Source of the DNA: Sphagnum compactum
Lineage: Eukaryota > Bryophyta > Sphagnopsida > Sphagnales
Direction of reading: 5' to 3'
Assembly: GCA_965153455.1 (NCBI GenBank)
Contig: OZ234493.1
Coordinates: forward strand, 17,908,213 to 17,972,212
Length of the DNA: 64,000 bases
Each line of letters begins with the position of its first letter. Positions within the stretch are counted from its first letter, which is position 1. Made by a program: the position numbers and the translations under genes. Below are positions 1 to 11,677 of the stretch, piece by piece. Under the pieces are notes generated by a model. That model saw only the letters and a program-made list of their open reading frames with translations, was not told the DNA's origin and made no database searches.

Positions 1-839
1 CTACAATGACACAAAAATCGCTCAATTTGGTTAATAGATGAGAAGAATATTTGAAAATGTTCGATGATAGGGTCATGTTTGATGATAGATGAATTTACCC
101 CTACACATTTGAGTTTTACTTTTGAATTTGCAATTCACCTTGGAAGGGGTCGAGTGGCCAAGATAAACTAGCACCCGCCATCATACTTGCAATACAAAAA
201 AGACTATGGATGACCTTCCAAAAGCCATCCATTGTCCTTCCTTATAGACCTACCCTTTGATAGGGTCTTTGTCTATCATCCTTACTTTTTAGCTAGCCTA
301 TTAGGTTGGCGATCTTTTTTTGAATTTCTGCATAAGTATGTTTTTTTATAATTATTTCATACTAGCCTCTTAGGTTTTTTTCTCTTTTTAAAGAAGATAA
401 ATAACATATTTTACTTTTTCTTTCTTTTTAATCTATAAGTAATTTGATAGGAGCTAGGCCAAATTGGTGCATTGAATAATACATGAACTTGTATGAGATG
501 AGAATAAACTAATGATAACAAAGCAATTTAAATATTGGATTTAGTGTCACAAAAGACTATGACTTCAAGATTTTTAAAACTTCAAATGAAGCAAAGTATT
601 CAATTATTATAAACTTGGTCTTTTTTCAAACATATCATTTTGCATTCACAAATGACTCTCACAATTCAAAGGATGAAAATAAAGCTTTAATTTAGGAACA
701 TTTTGATGGCTTTGAGTTTAGGACAATATAACATCACTAGATTCACATTGTTTTAGGACACCTTGCAAGGAATTGGTGATAGGTATGTTATCACTTTTGT
801 GCTCACTAAATATTCCCTTAATTCTAGCAAAACTTACCC

Positions 840-1165
840 AAGTGGCACAAGTGTGTATCTATGTCATGCACTTGTGTCAAGTATACCTTTTCACATGGAA
901 GGTTCCACCCTTAAAACAATCCTTTACCCATGTGATTTTTTTTTCATTTGTGTCTTTTTATTACATCAAGTATAAAATTGAACACAAGAGGTGCGTGCCA
1001 ATTGTGCCAATTCCTACCTCAATGACACAAATGTGCATCTATGTTAGGTAGACACATCAAGTATAACTATCCTCATTGAATGCCTCACCCATTATGGCAA
1101 TGGTTTAGCCAAATGACACAATTACACAACTATGTCAAGTATGTGTCTTTGGTATAACATTAAAG
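840..1165. repeat. Diverged direct repeat
   Basis: The phrase CACAAGTGTGTATCTATGT, followed by a TCAAGTATA box, near 845-885 recurs as CACAAATGTGCATCTATGT near 1026-1067, and more weakly near 1118-1145. The spacing is about 180 bases. Origin unknown. Confidence 0.45.
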
Positions 1166-1635
1166 TCTAACAATATCATCTTTGATGGATTCTTATACAT
1201 GACATGGTATCCTACCATGTTTTGAATCATTCAAGTTGGTTTATGAGGTATACCTTACATGGTGCTTTGTTTTGTCTTGAAAAAAAACTTGTTGGATTTT
1301 GTTTATAAATGATGCAACGACATGACTTGTTCTTGGGGAACATGTTCATCACTAATTCTAAAATTATAATTTCACATTTTACATAATTCTAAAGTGGCTT
1401 TGTGTGACTTCATATTAATTTTGGGTGTAATTTGAAAGCAATTGTTTTTGAAGTAAATATTGAATCTTGGTTACAGCAAACATTGATTAACCTTTTTCTT
1501 ATTGGAAAAATGTCACAAAGAAGTGAAATTGAAACTTAAAAATTCAAAATTTAAGTGATTTTGGAGGCTTTCAATCATCAAAAGCAAAGAAAAAATAGTA
1601 AAATTTTCTAGATTTTTATATTTGAGTTTCAACAG

Positions 1636-1780
1636 GTAGTCAAAAATATGGAAGGATGTTTAAAGATTTGTATTTCATATTTCTATAACCATATTTGGCT
1701 AAATTTTTCTAGGGATGATAGCCAATTTTTTACATTTTTCTATGGATGATCACCATTTTGGCTATAAACAAAATTTTCTA
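1636..1780. mobile_element. MITE-like dispersed repeat (GTAGYCARAA family), copy 1
   Basis: One end reads TAGTCAAAAATATGGAAGGA, the middle holds a TTTGGCTAAATTTTTCT box, and the other end holds a GGATGATCACCATTTTGGCT box. The same order of boxes recurs at about 9764-9890, 14650-14790, 32290-32450, 33480-33600, 48610-48745 and 51165-51290. This shared structure is why it is called an element. Ends and target duplications are not exact. Confidence 0.5.
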
Positions 1781-2042
1781 GAAGACACTAGCATTGATAA
1801 AGGCCCAAATAAGGATTATAAGAGAGATGCTCTCAATGGATTGATTTATGGAAACTTGAAAGTTTATTTCCAAGCTTTAATAATATGAAACCTCCTTCAA
1901 TAAAATGAACCCTAAACCTTACATTATATGATCAAATCACAATGGCAAATCATTTCGTAGATATCAATGTATAGATGATGCACTTCATTAATAATCATAC
2001 ATTATATTTTCAACGAGGGTTTATCTTATGTTGATATGAATA

Positions 2043-3390
2043 ATGTTATGTTATAGTTATCCTTTAAAAATCATTAGGAACATTGCCATAGCTTTTGAAG
2101 AAAGTGGTGAATTAGTGTTAAAACTTAGAGGTGGTGTTTGGTATCCAATTTTACAAAATGAGCACATTCAACGATTAATGGAGCATCCTAAGGCACATTC
2201 CAATACCACATTGGAATCTTTCCATCATTAGTTGAACGAAGTTTATCAATTCTCACACCCTAAGTCTATGTGAACTCCATTTCAAAAGTCATTAGAAATC
2301 AAGCATCTTATATTTTTGAAGTTGATGCACTTTGAGCCAAATGATTATGACATTGAGAAATGTATTAAAGAACTTATCGAGTGGGTGTCAAAGTTTATTA
2401 AAGCTAGGTGAAAATATGGTTGATGTAAAATACATGAAGAAGGTTGGTTTTAATTCTGGTGACGAGTAATCAAAATTGGTATATGGGGGATTTTTTGGAA
2501 TCCTTCGTAGGGTCTTCCATGGACCATTCCAAAGACAATTTCAAAAATAACTATCTCATTTTCAAGCCTAATTATTTCATTTCTTTTTTTTAATAATTGC
2601 TTCCTTTTTTAATGAACTTTCTTAAAAACTATCTCCCACCTTACCTAATAAATACTTCCATTTTATAACTACCTCACTCTTTTCCCCTATTGCCCAACAC
2701 GAATATGAAAGAAATACATTAACATATGTTGTTTCATGTCCATGAAATGTATATTAATTTAAATTAAATTTGACATTCACATAAATAATGAGAAATTATT
2801 GAAAATTATATGAAAACGTAAGAAAAAGTAAAATAGCTGATGTAATGTGCAACAACACGGAGCTCAAATTTATATTTGACATGTTTTGAAAGGGCTTGTC
2901 AAGGATGAAAGTGCTAATGAATTTGTCCTATTGAAGGTCAAATTTTATCTTTGGTGGTTGTGGCTGGTTGTGAAAAAGTTATTACACCTGATGTCAAACT
3001 CGATGCTTCTAATGTTGATAAGTTTTTAGAATTTATTCAAACCAAGGTCATTCCCTATCTTGATATACAATGATTCATTCTTTTGGACAATGTCCCATTT
3101 CACAAATCTTGTGAGGTACAAGGAGCTTTTGAAGAAGTGGGTCACATTTGCTTTCATTTGCTATCATATAATCCATTCCTAAATGTTGCAGAAGGAGTTT
3201 TTGCACACATCAAAAGCCAAGTTGTATGAAATGATCTCCAAGACCATGGAACATTGTTAAGTCATATTAGTCATGGTGCATAATATATTATTTCAAATAT
3301 GGTTCAAGGTTGGATAAAAGAGCTAAATTGAAATTTTGGTAATGCTAGTCATGGAGAACAATTAAGAGAATTTTAGACATGATTTTTTTT
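2043..3390 (+). pseudogene. Decayed DDE transposase (IS630/Tc1-mariner type)
   Basis: An N-terminal helix-turn-helix-like piece is readable at 2043-2231: I-A-F-E-E-S-G-E-L, then L-R-G-G, then a segment ending E-H-P-K-A-H. A catalytic-core piece is readable at 2933-3229 with one internal stop at 3071. It shows A-S-N-V-D-K-F-L-E-F-I, then L-L-D-N-V-P-F-H-K-S, then Y-N-P-F-L-N-V-A-E-G-V-F-A-H-I-K. The D-N...H and N-x-x-E spacing is that of DDE_3-type endonucleases. The connecting part (about 2400-2900) is unreadable and the frame is broken by stops, so no active protein is expected. The exact superfamily is not settled. Confidence 0.7.
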
Positions 3391-5261
3391 TTTCATGAAA
3401 TTGGCTTTGTGGAGTTGTGAATATGGGTGTCAAATTGGGAAATTGGTCACTAAATCTAGTGAAATTGGTTTGAATTATTGCTAAAATAGTTGATAAAACC
3501 ATGAAATTGATTTTGCACTTTTGTGAAGTCATCTCACAAAAGGAATATAAGGAAAAAAATTTGGTCTACTCACACAATTATTGTTTCTTTTATGCATTAA
3601 ATCTCATTTGGTGGTCTAATAAAATTTCTTCAATGGTCAAAGCACATGGGAGAAAATTCATGGGTTTCCCATAGTTGTTTTCCAATGTGGACCATATTAA
3701 AATCAACGCATGGCTTCAAATCAAAAGATTTTGTTTACGGATTTTAATTTCCTCTTACTAAAGAATACATGGATCAAATGAGGAAGTGTAATTCATAGAT
3801 AATTAAGAACAAATCAAAACATTTCAACTAATTTCTTTTTTGGGAATCATGTGTTTTAAAAAGGTGAAATCCCAAGTAACAAGATCAAATGGCCAAGACT
3901 ATGGAACCAATTTTTTAAAACAAATCTAAATGATGTGACTAATTTACAACACCCACATATTATATTTAAATTTACTATATAAGATTATTTAGATATAAAT
4001 AGTTACATAAATCATTCTTATGAAAATATCACGTAATAGAATATTTGGAATAGTAAAGCCATTTTAAGACATTTTGAGAAAAGGTCTTCTACCATTTTAA
4101 AACAATTTTGCATCATGTTAACATGGTTTCACCAAAATCAACCCTTCACACCAACCAAACATTTGAAGCAATGGTAAAAACAATACAATATGGAATATAT
4201 ATATATATATATATAATTTATCTTCCAAGAGTCAAAATGCTTGGAAACTAGTTTGAAAATCACCTTAAAACCAGCCTCCATTCTAATAATCACCCAACAT
4301 GGGTTAAGAAAAATGATTAAAAGTTCCAAATTTGGAGTGTTAAACCAAGTTTCACATTCTTGTGACTCGGATTCAAATTGGCACACCCTTTGATGAAATC
4401 GGCACAAGAATTGAATTACGCAACTCACTTTTTGTTAGAATTGAAACCATGAAAGCAAATTCTTGAGCACAAGTTCAAGCTCTTTAAGTAACCATGTTGA
4501 AATCTTTCAAAGATGTAAACCAAGTAAGCCAAACTGTATAGGTAATCAATTTTAATTTGTTGTGAAACTTCATAGCTATACAAGTTATACAATCTTTGGG
4601 AGTGTGTATTGTGTACATGGAATTGCATTCGAGTTTTGAATTGGGTTCAAAGGTTCTTAAATTTGAAAAAAAAAAAAAACAAAGCAAGACAAAATCAAAA
4701 TCACAAGTTTAAAAATTTGAAAAACTGGACCTAAACTCACACCTAGAAAACCTACCAAAACTACTTTTGTGTCAAAATTAGGATTGGATGCTTTCAAAAA
4801 AGGAAAAATCGCCAACAATGGCTAAGATTAGTGTTGATAGATTCTTGAATTTTAGTAGGTTCAAATCGTGTTATAAGGTCAGGTTCTCTAAGGTCTTCAA
4901 ACCAAAGGTTTCAAGTATCCTTGAAATCATCATTGGAACCTAACCAAAGAACCAGCTTATTTCCTAAATTGAATTAGAACTTCAATCAAAGGTGTTGGCT
5001 AACTTTTAAAGGTTCAGATTTTCTAAATACATAAGTACAATTTTATTTTTTAAAATTTAAACTTGGTCCTATATTTTAGACAAATTATTACATTTGATTT
5101 TTTTATAAAAAAATTAGTTGTGTGTAATGGAGATGGAAGCGAGCCTTGTCTTAAATCAGACCAGCCTTAATTCTTTGTGAAAATGAAAAAAAAATTAAAA
5201 TTTTCCAAAATCCAAAGAACCAATCTCAAGACCGGGTTGGAGATTCCATCAAAAACAAAAA
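3391..5261. other. AT-rich intergenic DNA with a (TA)n tract
   Basis: No coding potential recognised. A (TA)n microsatellite lies at about 4195-4216. The minus-strand ORFs between 4138 and 4687 are compositional; one even translates the TA tract. Confidence 0.6.
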
Positions 5262-5295
5262 AAAGGATTGAAGGTTCCTTTTGAAATCAAGAACT

Positions 5296-5317
5296 AAACC
5301 CTAAACCCTAAACACTA
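5296..5317 (+). repeat. Short telomere-type CCCTAAA string
   Basis: Two perfect CCCTAAA units followed by a degenerate one, just inside the left edge of the left arm. The matching place in the right arm (near 45535) lacks the string, so it arose in or was kept only by this arm. Confidence 0.6.
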
Positions 5318-5943
5318 ATTAGGACTAACTCATTCAAGGCAACTTGATGGAGTAACATTGATTCTCCATACTACGCTATGATCCCTGAACAGGTTTGGCA
5401 ATAATAAAAATTATTTTCAAAACTATCAATTCTTGAAACTTTCAATAAACAAAGTGCCAAAAATTAGTAAAATTTAATCGATATATTGGGGCCAATGGGT
5501 TCAAGTACTTAAATGAAAACTTGCTAAAACACACTGAGACAGTACTGGCACACTTGTTACAAAGAGGCTTGTCTTGTTAACAATATTATTTACGCTGAAA
5601 CGTTCAAGGTCAAGAATCTAGTGCTGAAGCTAAATTTTTGAAAAATATATTAATCATTCCACATATGTTTGCCAAATTTATTCCGGACTATGGTACCTCA
5701 TGCACCTATATTACACTATAGGGTTCAATATATGTAAAGGAAATTTCCTAATTGATTATGGAGGGCTTCCATGCAAAGATGGCCCACAAGAAGTGTAGGG
5801 TACTGCCTTCAGAGTGAGTCATTCCAAAAATAAACAAGTGCTAGAGCCAAGGGCCACTTATTGAGAGACAACCCCCCCCCCAAACCCCAAAGGGCATTAC
5901 CTTGCATAAAGTGTCGGCAAAAAAAAGAAAAAAACCATTTTCT

Positions 5944-5990
5944 CTTGTGATACCTGGTGGATACCCATGATATTTGCCAGGTATCACAAG
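5944..5990. repeat. Perfect 14-bp inverted repeat (hairpin)
   Basis: CTTGTGATACCTGG at 5944-5957 is exactly complementary to CCAGGTATCACAAG at 5977-5990, with a 19-base loop. The right-arm copy near 44842-44890 keeps the pairing with a mismatch at one end. Function unknown. Confidence 0.7.
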
Positions 5991-6054
5991 AAACAAATGA
6001 AAAAAGAGGTGAGGCATTTCGAGAGACAAAATGCCCCCCTTCAAGCACACCGTC

Positions 6055-6215
6055 CATTTTTTGAAATGCCTTACGGTCTTTGCAAGACAGATTTGGATCG
6101 AGATTCCAATTTTTGAAATGCCTTGTGGTCTTTGCAAGGCAGGTTCCAATCAATGTTGCATTTTTCCCAATGCCTTGGCACGGTTTTTGCAAGACAGATT
6201 CAGATCGGTAATGTG
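6055..6215. repeat. 52-bp tandem repeat, three units
   Basis: The box AATGCCTTxxGGTCTTTGCA occurs at 6065, 6117 and (diverged) 6169, a period of 52 bases. The same array is present inverted in the right arm at about 44636-44790. The ORFs reported over it on both strands are products of the repeat. Confidence 0.7.
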
Positions 6216-6653
6216 ACCGAGTCTTGATACATCCAAAAAAAAAAGCATGTGTTTACACGTTTTGAACAAGAGTTCCCAACTTCTCTCTTGCACATGAGGC
6301 CAATTGGATTCAAGTCTTCTGCTTATTACACTCAAATGTAGAACAAGACTTGGTCACCAGATTTAAGCCTTTTCCCCATGTACTATATATTTCATGGTGG
6401 AAAATAGCCTTTACCTAAATGTTGGACATCGGTAAAGGTTTGTAAGTTAGTTATATATGTGGAAACTTAAAAATCAGTGTGAGTTGTTTCACAAGTTAAA
6501 ACATTTCAGGAAATATCTTGTTGTCGGGCACTTGCCCTGTAGCAACATCAAGCCCCTTGCAACATGTAATTCATTAAACAAGACCCAATGTACCCAATGT
6601 ACAGTAGGTAGGTATGTGCTTTGGTGGTCAAAAATTGTGGGTTTTAGTTTTGG

Positions 6654-7059
6654 TCAACCATGGGCCAAAGCATGAAACAATGTTTTCATTTGAACAATTT
6701 TTTGACTCCCTTCATGTATAGGTGTGGTTATTTTGACCAAAACCAAGCGAGGACCATACTAAGTATACAACCACATTTTTTCAAGTGTGCACAATCTTTT
6801 GCAATGTATCCTCACCTTTTTTCACTCCAAACCTTACCATATCATGCACAACAATATAATTTGGATGTTTTGTTAAAATATCTCTTTTACAACCAACAAC
6901 CTTGTCCTTGTTTGTAATTAAAAAATAGACCTTGCATTTCATGGTGTGGATAAACCCAACTTCTAACACACAACCCTTTGCCCACAACAATTTTGTTATT
7001 AATCCAACTTGAAACTTTCTAGTTGCATCATAATACTTTTTTGGCTTCTTCTCATCCAA
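6654..7059 (-). pseudogene. hAT-like (DUF4371-type) transposase, N-terminal fragment
   Basis: The minus-strand reading starts D-E-K-K-P-K-K-Y-Y-D-A-T and contains K-L-L-W-A-K-G, H-T-M-K-C-K-V and D-I-L-T-K-H. This is the zinc-finger-bearing N-terminus of plant hAT-like elements of the DUF4371 kind. It breaks off at about 6654, where the sequence jumps to unrelated arm DNA. The right-arm copy (36070-37170) continues through the break, so this copy is truncated by a deletion. Confidence 0.65.
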
Positions 7060-8430
7060 GTCCTTTTTTGCCTCTTCAAAGTAAGGTCAAATCATAAGCC
7101 AAACAACTCTACCACATCCTCAAGGTTTATTGAATTAGGAAGGACTTCATGCATATCAAACTTGGAAGCATTTATGTTGTTTGCTACATTTTCAAACTCA
7201 AGTGAACAACTTATAGAATTATGAGAAGGAGGCTATCTTCTATGAAGAGGTGACTTGGGCCCACTAAAAGAACTAAATGACCTTGGAAATATGGAGGAAT
7301 GAGACACAAGGCCCAAAGGCATGGTGGGCTTTGGGTTTTCGAACGAATTGAAATATTGAAAATTTTGAATAAAACATGATGGAGTGCCCAAGCTATGAAC
7401 AATGATAAAACCTCATAAAGAATATATCACCTTCAAAGAGCAAATTCAAAACTAGAAAACTCACAAAGACCATATTGGACTTCAGAAAACACTACAAAAA
7501 TTATAAATTCTGAAAACTGAAAACTTAAAAAATGCATACTTTGTGACTCTAGAATAATTTTTTTCTCTTTTGCATCTCTTCAAAGTTAAAGCCACCTATT
7601 CCATTAAATTTGCACAAATCCATTTATTAAAAAATTCGACAAGCAACTTCATACTTGGAACAGCATGAGCAACAAATCTTGTAAAAAATCCAGCAAGTAA
7701 AACTTGAATTGGGAATGGCCATTTCAACTTTCAAAAACAACAAGCAAGATGTTTTTTGAACTTGCAAATGTTACAACTAACTAGTCACTTAGAATTGGAT
7801 TCCAGCAATCTACACAACATCATGGTACACCTATTTGGTGAAAAACTTGCAGATCAACTAATAGCAAAGGAAACAATGGTGTGAGTGCAAAATGGCACCC
7901 ATAATGTTTTTTGTAATTGCTCGTGGGGATGGTGGTTAGGGTTTGAGGAGCAATGAGGCAAGGGGTTGTATCTCATGTTCGTTATACCTCACTTCATCCT
8001 AGTGAAGAGTATGGATGCCTTGGATGTGTTTTGGCAACTAACAACCTCATCCAAGACAATATGTGATGAAATAGAATGGATTTCTTTTCTTTGCCTCCCC
8101 CAATGAAGGATGAAATTTTGCCCTAGTTCACCCTAGTGATGCTAGAGAAGAAGACTCAACATTGGATAGCTACCGTAGTAGTACCTTTACCAATTCGGTT
8201 GTCAATATTTGAACCACAGATCAACCGCAGATCTTCCATGACAATGACTTAGAACTGAAACAGTCTAGACACACTAGCTTGTTCCATAACATTAATAAGA
8301 TTCTATTTATTATTTTATATAATCATTACCTACCAAAAATTTCAGAATTAAAAAACCAGGTGCTGAGGTGCTGAAGTTAAGATTTTAAATTTAAATAATT
8401 ATTCGACAGTTCATTGCCAAAATGATAAAG
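7060..8430. other. Left-arm intergenic DNA
   Basis: No gene seen. About 6980-7320 is missing from the right arm. The remainder matches 34920-36070 inverted. Confidence 0.5.
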
Positions 8431-8790
8431 GTACTACGACAACCCCTTTATTATTCTCACAAGTCTCAAAATTAACTTGAGATTTTCATGGGTTCCACAA
8501 GTGTGAAAATTAGCCTGAAATTTGGATTCGCAGGTTCCAAGAAAGAATGAACCACTCAGTATTTGAACTAGTGCAAAAAGTAGCCTGGAATTTTCTATTG
8601 GGTTTGAAGCAAAACTTATGTTATGGTTTGGATGAGTATCAAATGTGAAAATTGGGGTGAATTTACCTTTTTCGGATTTCAAGAATAAATAGTGCACTTT
8701 ATTGTTCACTATAAGTGTCAAGCCCCTGAGATAGCCTGAAATTTCGATTTGGGTTTGGAGGAACAGTGACCTGCCATTGTTCTTCACACG
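8430..8790. repeat. Degenerate tandem repeat array (left arm)
   Basis: Repeated units of about 70-80 bases carry the boxes TTTCAGGCTAATTTT and CACTTGTG (here on the minus strand) and a GGTTCATTCTTTCTTGG box. A second stretch of the same units lies at about 10190-10480. The inverted copies are at 34560-34920 and 33110-33440. The units stay in one reading frame, which produces the 117-residue ORF at 8434-8787; no known domain is visible in it. Confidence 0.55.
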
Positions 8791-9229
8791 GGAGTGCCAA
8801 ATGTGACTTTTTTCTTAGAGCACACTTGACTGACAAATTGGTGGTATAGGATAAGGGTCTATCTTTCCGCTGTACAGAACTGAGGTACTTCTTTACCGAT
8901 TGAAGTTTTTTTTGAGGTTGTAAAGTGATTGCACGAAACTCACTCCCACCACCACAAGGAAAGGCTGGCACCTTTAAAATTGTCACAATTCCATAAAGTA
9001 AAAGAGATGCAAGAAATAAAAGAGAATCTTTTTGGCTAGAAAGACAAATTTCAAAATCGGTATAGTCGAAATTTCGTCGGTACAAATGCCATCTTCCAGC
9101 TGAATTGGTGCCCCAGCTCTTAGAAGGGGGTATTAAAGAACAATTTTGGAAAGAAAAATTTCATGCAGTCAATGGGAAGGCTTAGCATGCAGTGGCAAAA
9201 GATGCAGTTTTTTTCTTTAGGGGAGAGGA

Positions 9230-9450
9230 ATTTTTTTTCCCCTACTTTGTTCCCAAAATGTTCTCTTTATGTTCACACAGGGTTCCCAAATAATTCCCAA
9301 AGTGTTCTGAAATACTTTCCCCAAGATGTTCCAAATAGCACCTTGGTTTTATCCCATATGGTTTTGCCCAAGTTCAACTTCCTGTATATAAACTGAAAAG
9401 GTGAAAACTTGAGGAGCATGTTTGTTTTCATTTTGCAACTGGGGGTTCAG
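9230..9450. repeat. Dispersed repeat with TTCCCAAA / AATAGCACC boxes
   Basis: A stretch of GTTCCCAAA boxes is followed by CAAATAGCACCTTGGTTTT, TCCCATATGGTTTTGCCC and TATAAACTGAAAAGGTG. Relatives lie at about 17895-18010, 18260-18370 and 18430-18660, and inverted at 33880-34110. Not coding. Confidence 0.55.
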
Positions 9451-9763
9451 AGAGGTGCTTCTACTGGGCCATGGCTCCTTTAAAAGAAAGAAATAAAGTT
9501 GTGAGCACACCTGTGAACTAAATAATATGAATCGCAAATACATAACCATCCTAAATCTACACTACAAAATACACAGCAGTTCTTTTATGCAATACGACAA
9601 GTTTGAACCCCCAGACTTTTGTGGTACCATGCTGAGCCATCACCCCTGACCAGCCTTTTTCCTGCTGGCTAAATATAGCTAAAATCAAATATAAAAAATT
9701 AAAACTGTTAAAATCATGTGGTTTTTTTAGCTTTTCAACCATGTTATATCTATACATGGTTCA

Positions 9764-9890
9764 AGTAAGTAGCCAGAAATATAAAAGGATGTTTTAAGAA
9801 ATTTACTTTCATATTTGGCTTGTAGCCTAATCTGGCAAAATCTTCCTGTGGATCATTGCCACTTTGGCTGTAACACAAAAATTGCCAAAA
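9764..9890. mobile_element. MITE-like dispersed repeat (GTAGYCARAA family), copy 2
   Basis: It runs from GTAGCCAGAAATATAAAAGGA to the GGATCATTGCCACTTTGGCT box. It is present inverted in the right arm at 33480-33600. Confidence 0.55.
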
Positions 9891-10739
9891 GAAAAAAAAA
9901 AAAAACACTGCCCTGACGCGTATTGTGAAATTTTGATTTGGCTTCCAAGCAAGGATGTACGTAAAGTCAATTAAGCAAATTTTTTGGCCTGCCTGAAAGA
10001 CAATTGCAAAGCTTTTTTTTTCGAAGATATTTGTAAATATTTCATAGCTCAGTTCATCATCATGCATAGTCAATAAAATATTTTTCAACATGATCAATGG
10101 GCACACACACACCTGCTTTTTTTTCTTTGTTAAGCTTGCTACACTCTTTGGCTTTGCATTTGATTTTAGGAAGCCACATCCCCCACCTCATTGTTCACAC
10201 AAAGTGTCAAAACTAGCCTGGTATTTTGATTTAGCTTAGGAGGAAGAATGACCAACCTCAATTGTTTTGGGACACAAGTACTAAAACTAGCATATGAAAT
10301 TTTGATTTGGGCTTCAAGCAAAGTATCACCCCACCCTTAGTACTTTACCAACATTGTTTACATAGTTGTAAAAACCAACTTGCCTATGAAATGTTGATTG
10401 GGGTTTCAAAAGCAAGGATGGACATCCTCAATACTTTATTCACAAGAGCTAAAATTAGCCTGAAATTTTGATTTGGGTATACATTATGGAACCAACTACC
10501 AAGAAAGAGTAACCCAGGCTTATTAATAGGCAATAGTACCACAAGTCAAAGAGCCTAAATTGCAAACCAAAAAAAAAAAAAAACAATAAAAGCCATAGCC
10601 CCAAAATTTTGAACTACTGAGACTACGGAAGCCATCGGTAAAGACTAAAGACTACCTACACACATGAACTTGTTAAACCTAAGAATGATTCTCATAGGAA
10701 ACCCTTCCTCACTTCTTCCTCCGACACAAACACAGCATC

Positions 10740-11677
10740 AAACACATGTTATCCATGGCAGCTGCACTACTTCAACACAACAACAACAGAACTCTTGCTT
10801 GCATCACACGCCTCATGACTTCCCCCATCTGCTTATAAATCTGAAGATGCAGTTGGAAGACCCAGTATGAAGATGCAGTAGCTGCTTTACAATTTTCTTC
10901 CACTGTTCTTTGTTTGTTTGCTTGTTGCATTTCAGCTTCAAAGGTTTCCTTTTTCTCTTAAAATCAGTGTTTGTTCTATTGTTGTTGACATTTTATTTTT
11001 AAAAAAATTTCCAGTGTTCAAATTGATTTTTTCTGCTGTTTGCCTGTTCTTTTTGTTGTTGCTGTTGCAAATCAGCTTCAGAGGTTTTGTTTTTCTCTCT
11101 GTTTGTGGGGGAGCTGCTCACAGCTGCTTCATTTGTTGTAGTTGCCTTTCATCACAATGCAGCTGCACCTTGATCCAATTAATTCTATGTTTGTTTGTTA
11201 GTTTTGTTGCTGCTGCATTATCAATCTTCATTTTGTTTGTTTGTTTGTTTGCTTTTTATGTTGCTGCTGACTTCCTCAAACTTTACAAACAAACAAACAT
11301 CTTGGAGGTGATCATTTTGTTTTCACAACTTTGAAGATAATGCAACAGCTGCTTGATGCAAATTGAGCATTTGTTTGTACAAGCGGCTGCAAATTGAGTG
11401 TTTGTGTGTTCCGTCTCATCATCAGAGTTTGTGTTTTTGTTGGTTTGTTTGTCTGAGGTGATCATTCTGCTGCAGTAGCTTTGTTCAACAGTTTCTTTCC
11501 TTCTCTCCTTCTCAGAGGTGGTCATTTTGTTGCAGAAGCTTTGATCGAGTAGTTGTGGTGAGGAGGAGGACATTGTGAAGAAGTTGTGGGTACCTCGTTC
11601 AGGCTTTGTCTGTCAAGGGGCTTGTAGACAGACAGCAGTGGGCTTAAGAAGTAGCTTGCGGTTTCTTTGCTGGGAAG
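10740..11677 (+). promoter_or_regulatory. Promoter and 5' leader of AAA gene 1
   Basis: A TATA box (TTATAAAT, 10833-10840) lies in a block, CATCACACGCCTCATGACTT onward, that recurs upstream of AAA gene 3 (45625-45720) and, inverted and without a gene, at 32690-32790. The roughly 840-base leader is T/G-rich with TTTG tracts. It contains three copies of a GAGGTGATCATTTTGTTGCAG-like element near 11306, 11455 and 11514. Each ends in a plausible splice-acceptor sequence, and a related one precedes gene 2 near 21153-21188. A 5'-UTR intron is therefore possible but unproven. Confidence 0.6.

Larger units (their letters stand above)
1..2042. other. AT-rich intergenic DNA
   Basis: No gene recognised. 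Short ORFs here (for example near 763-1051) have no recognisable motif and lie in a diverged direct repeat. A MITE-like element lies at about 1636-1780. Confidence 0.6.

Noticed and set aside
4138-4428. 96-residue minus ORF
   Set aside because: Includes a run of I-Y-I-Y from the TA microsatellite; no domain.
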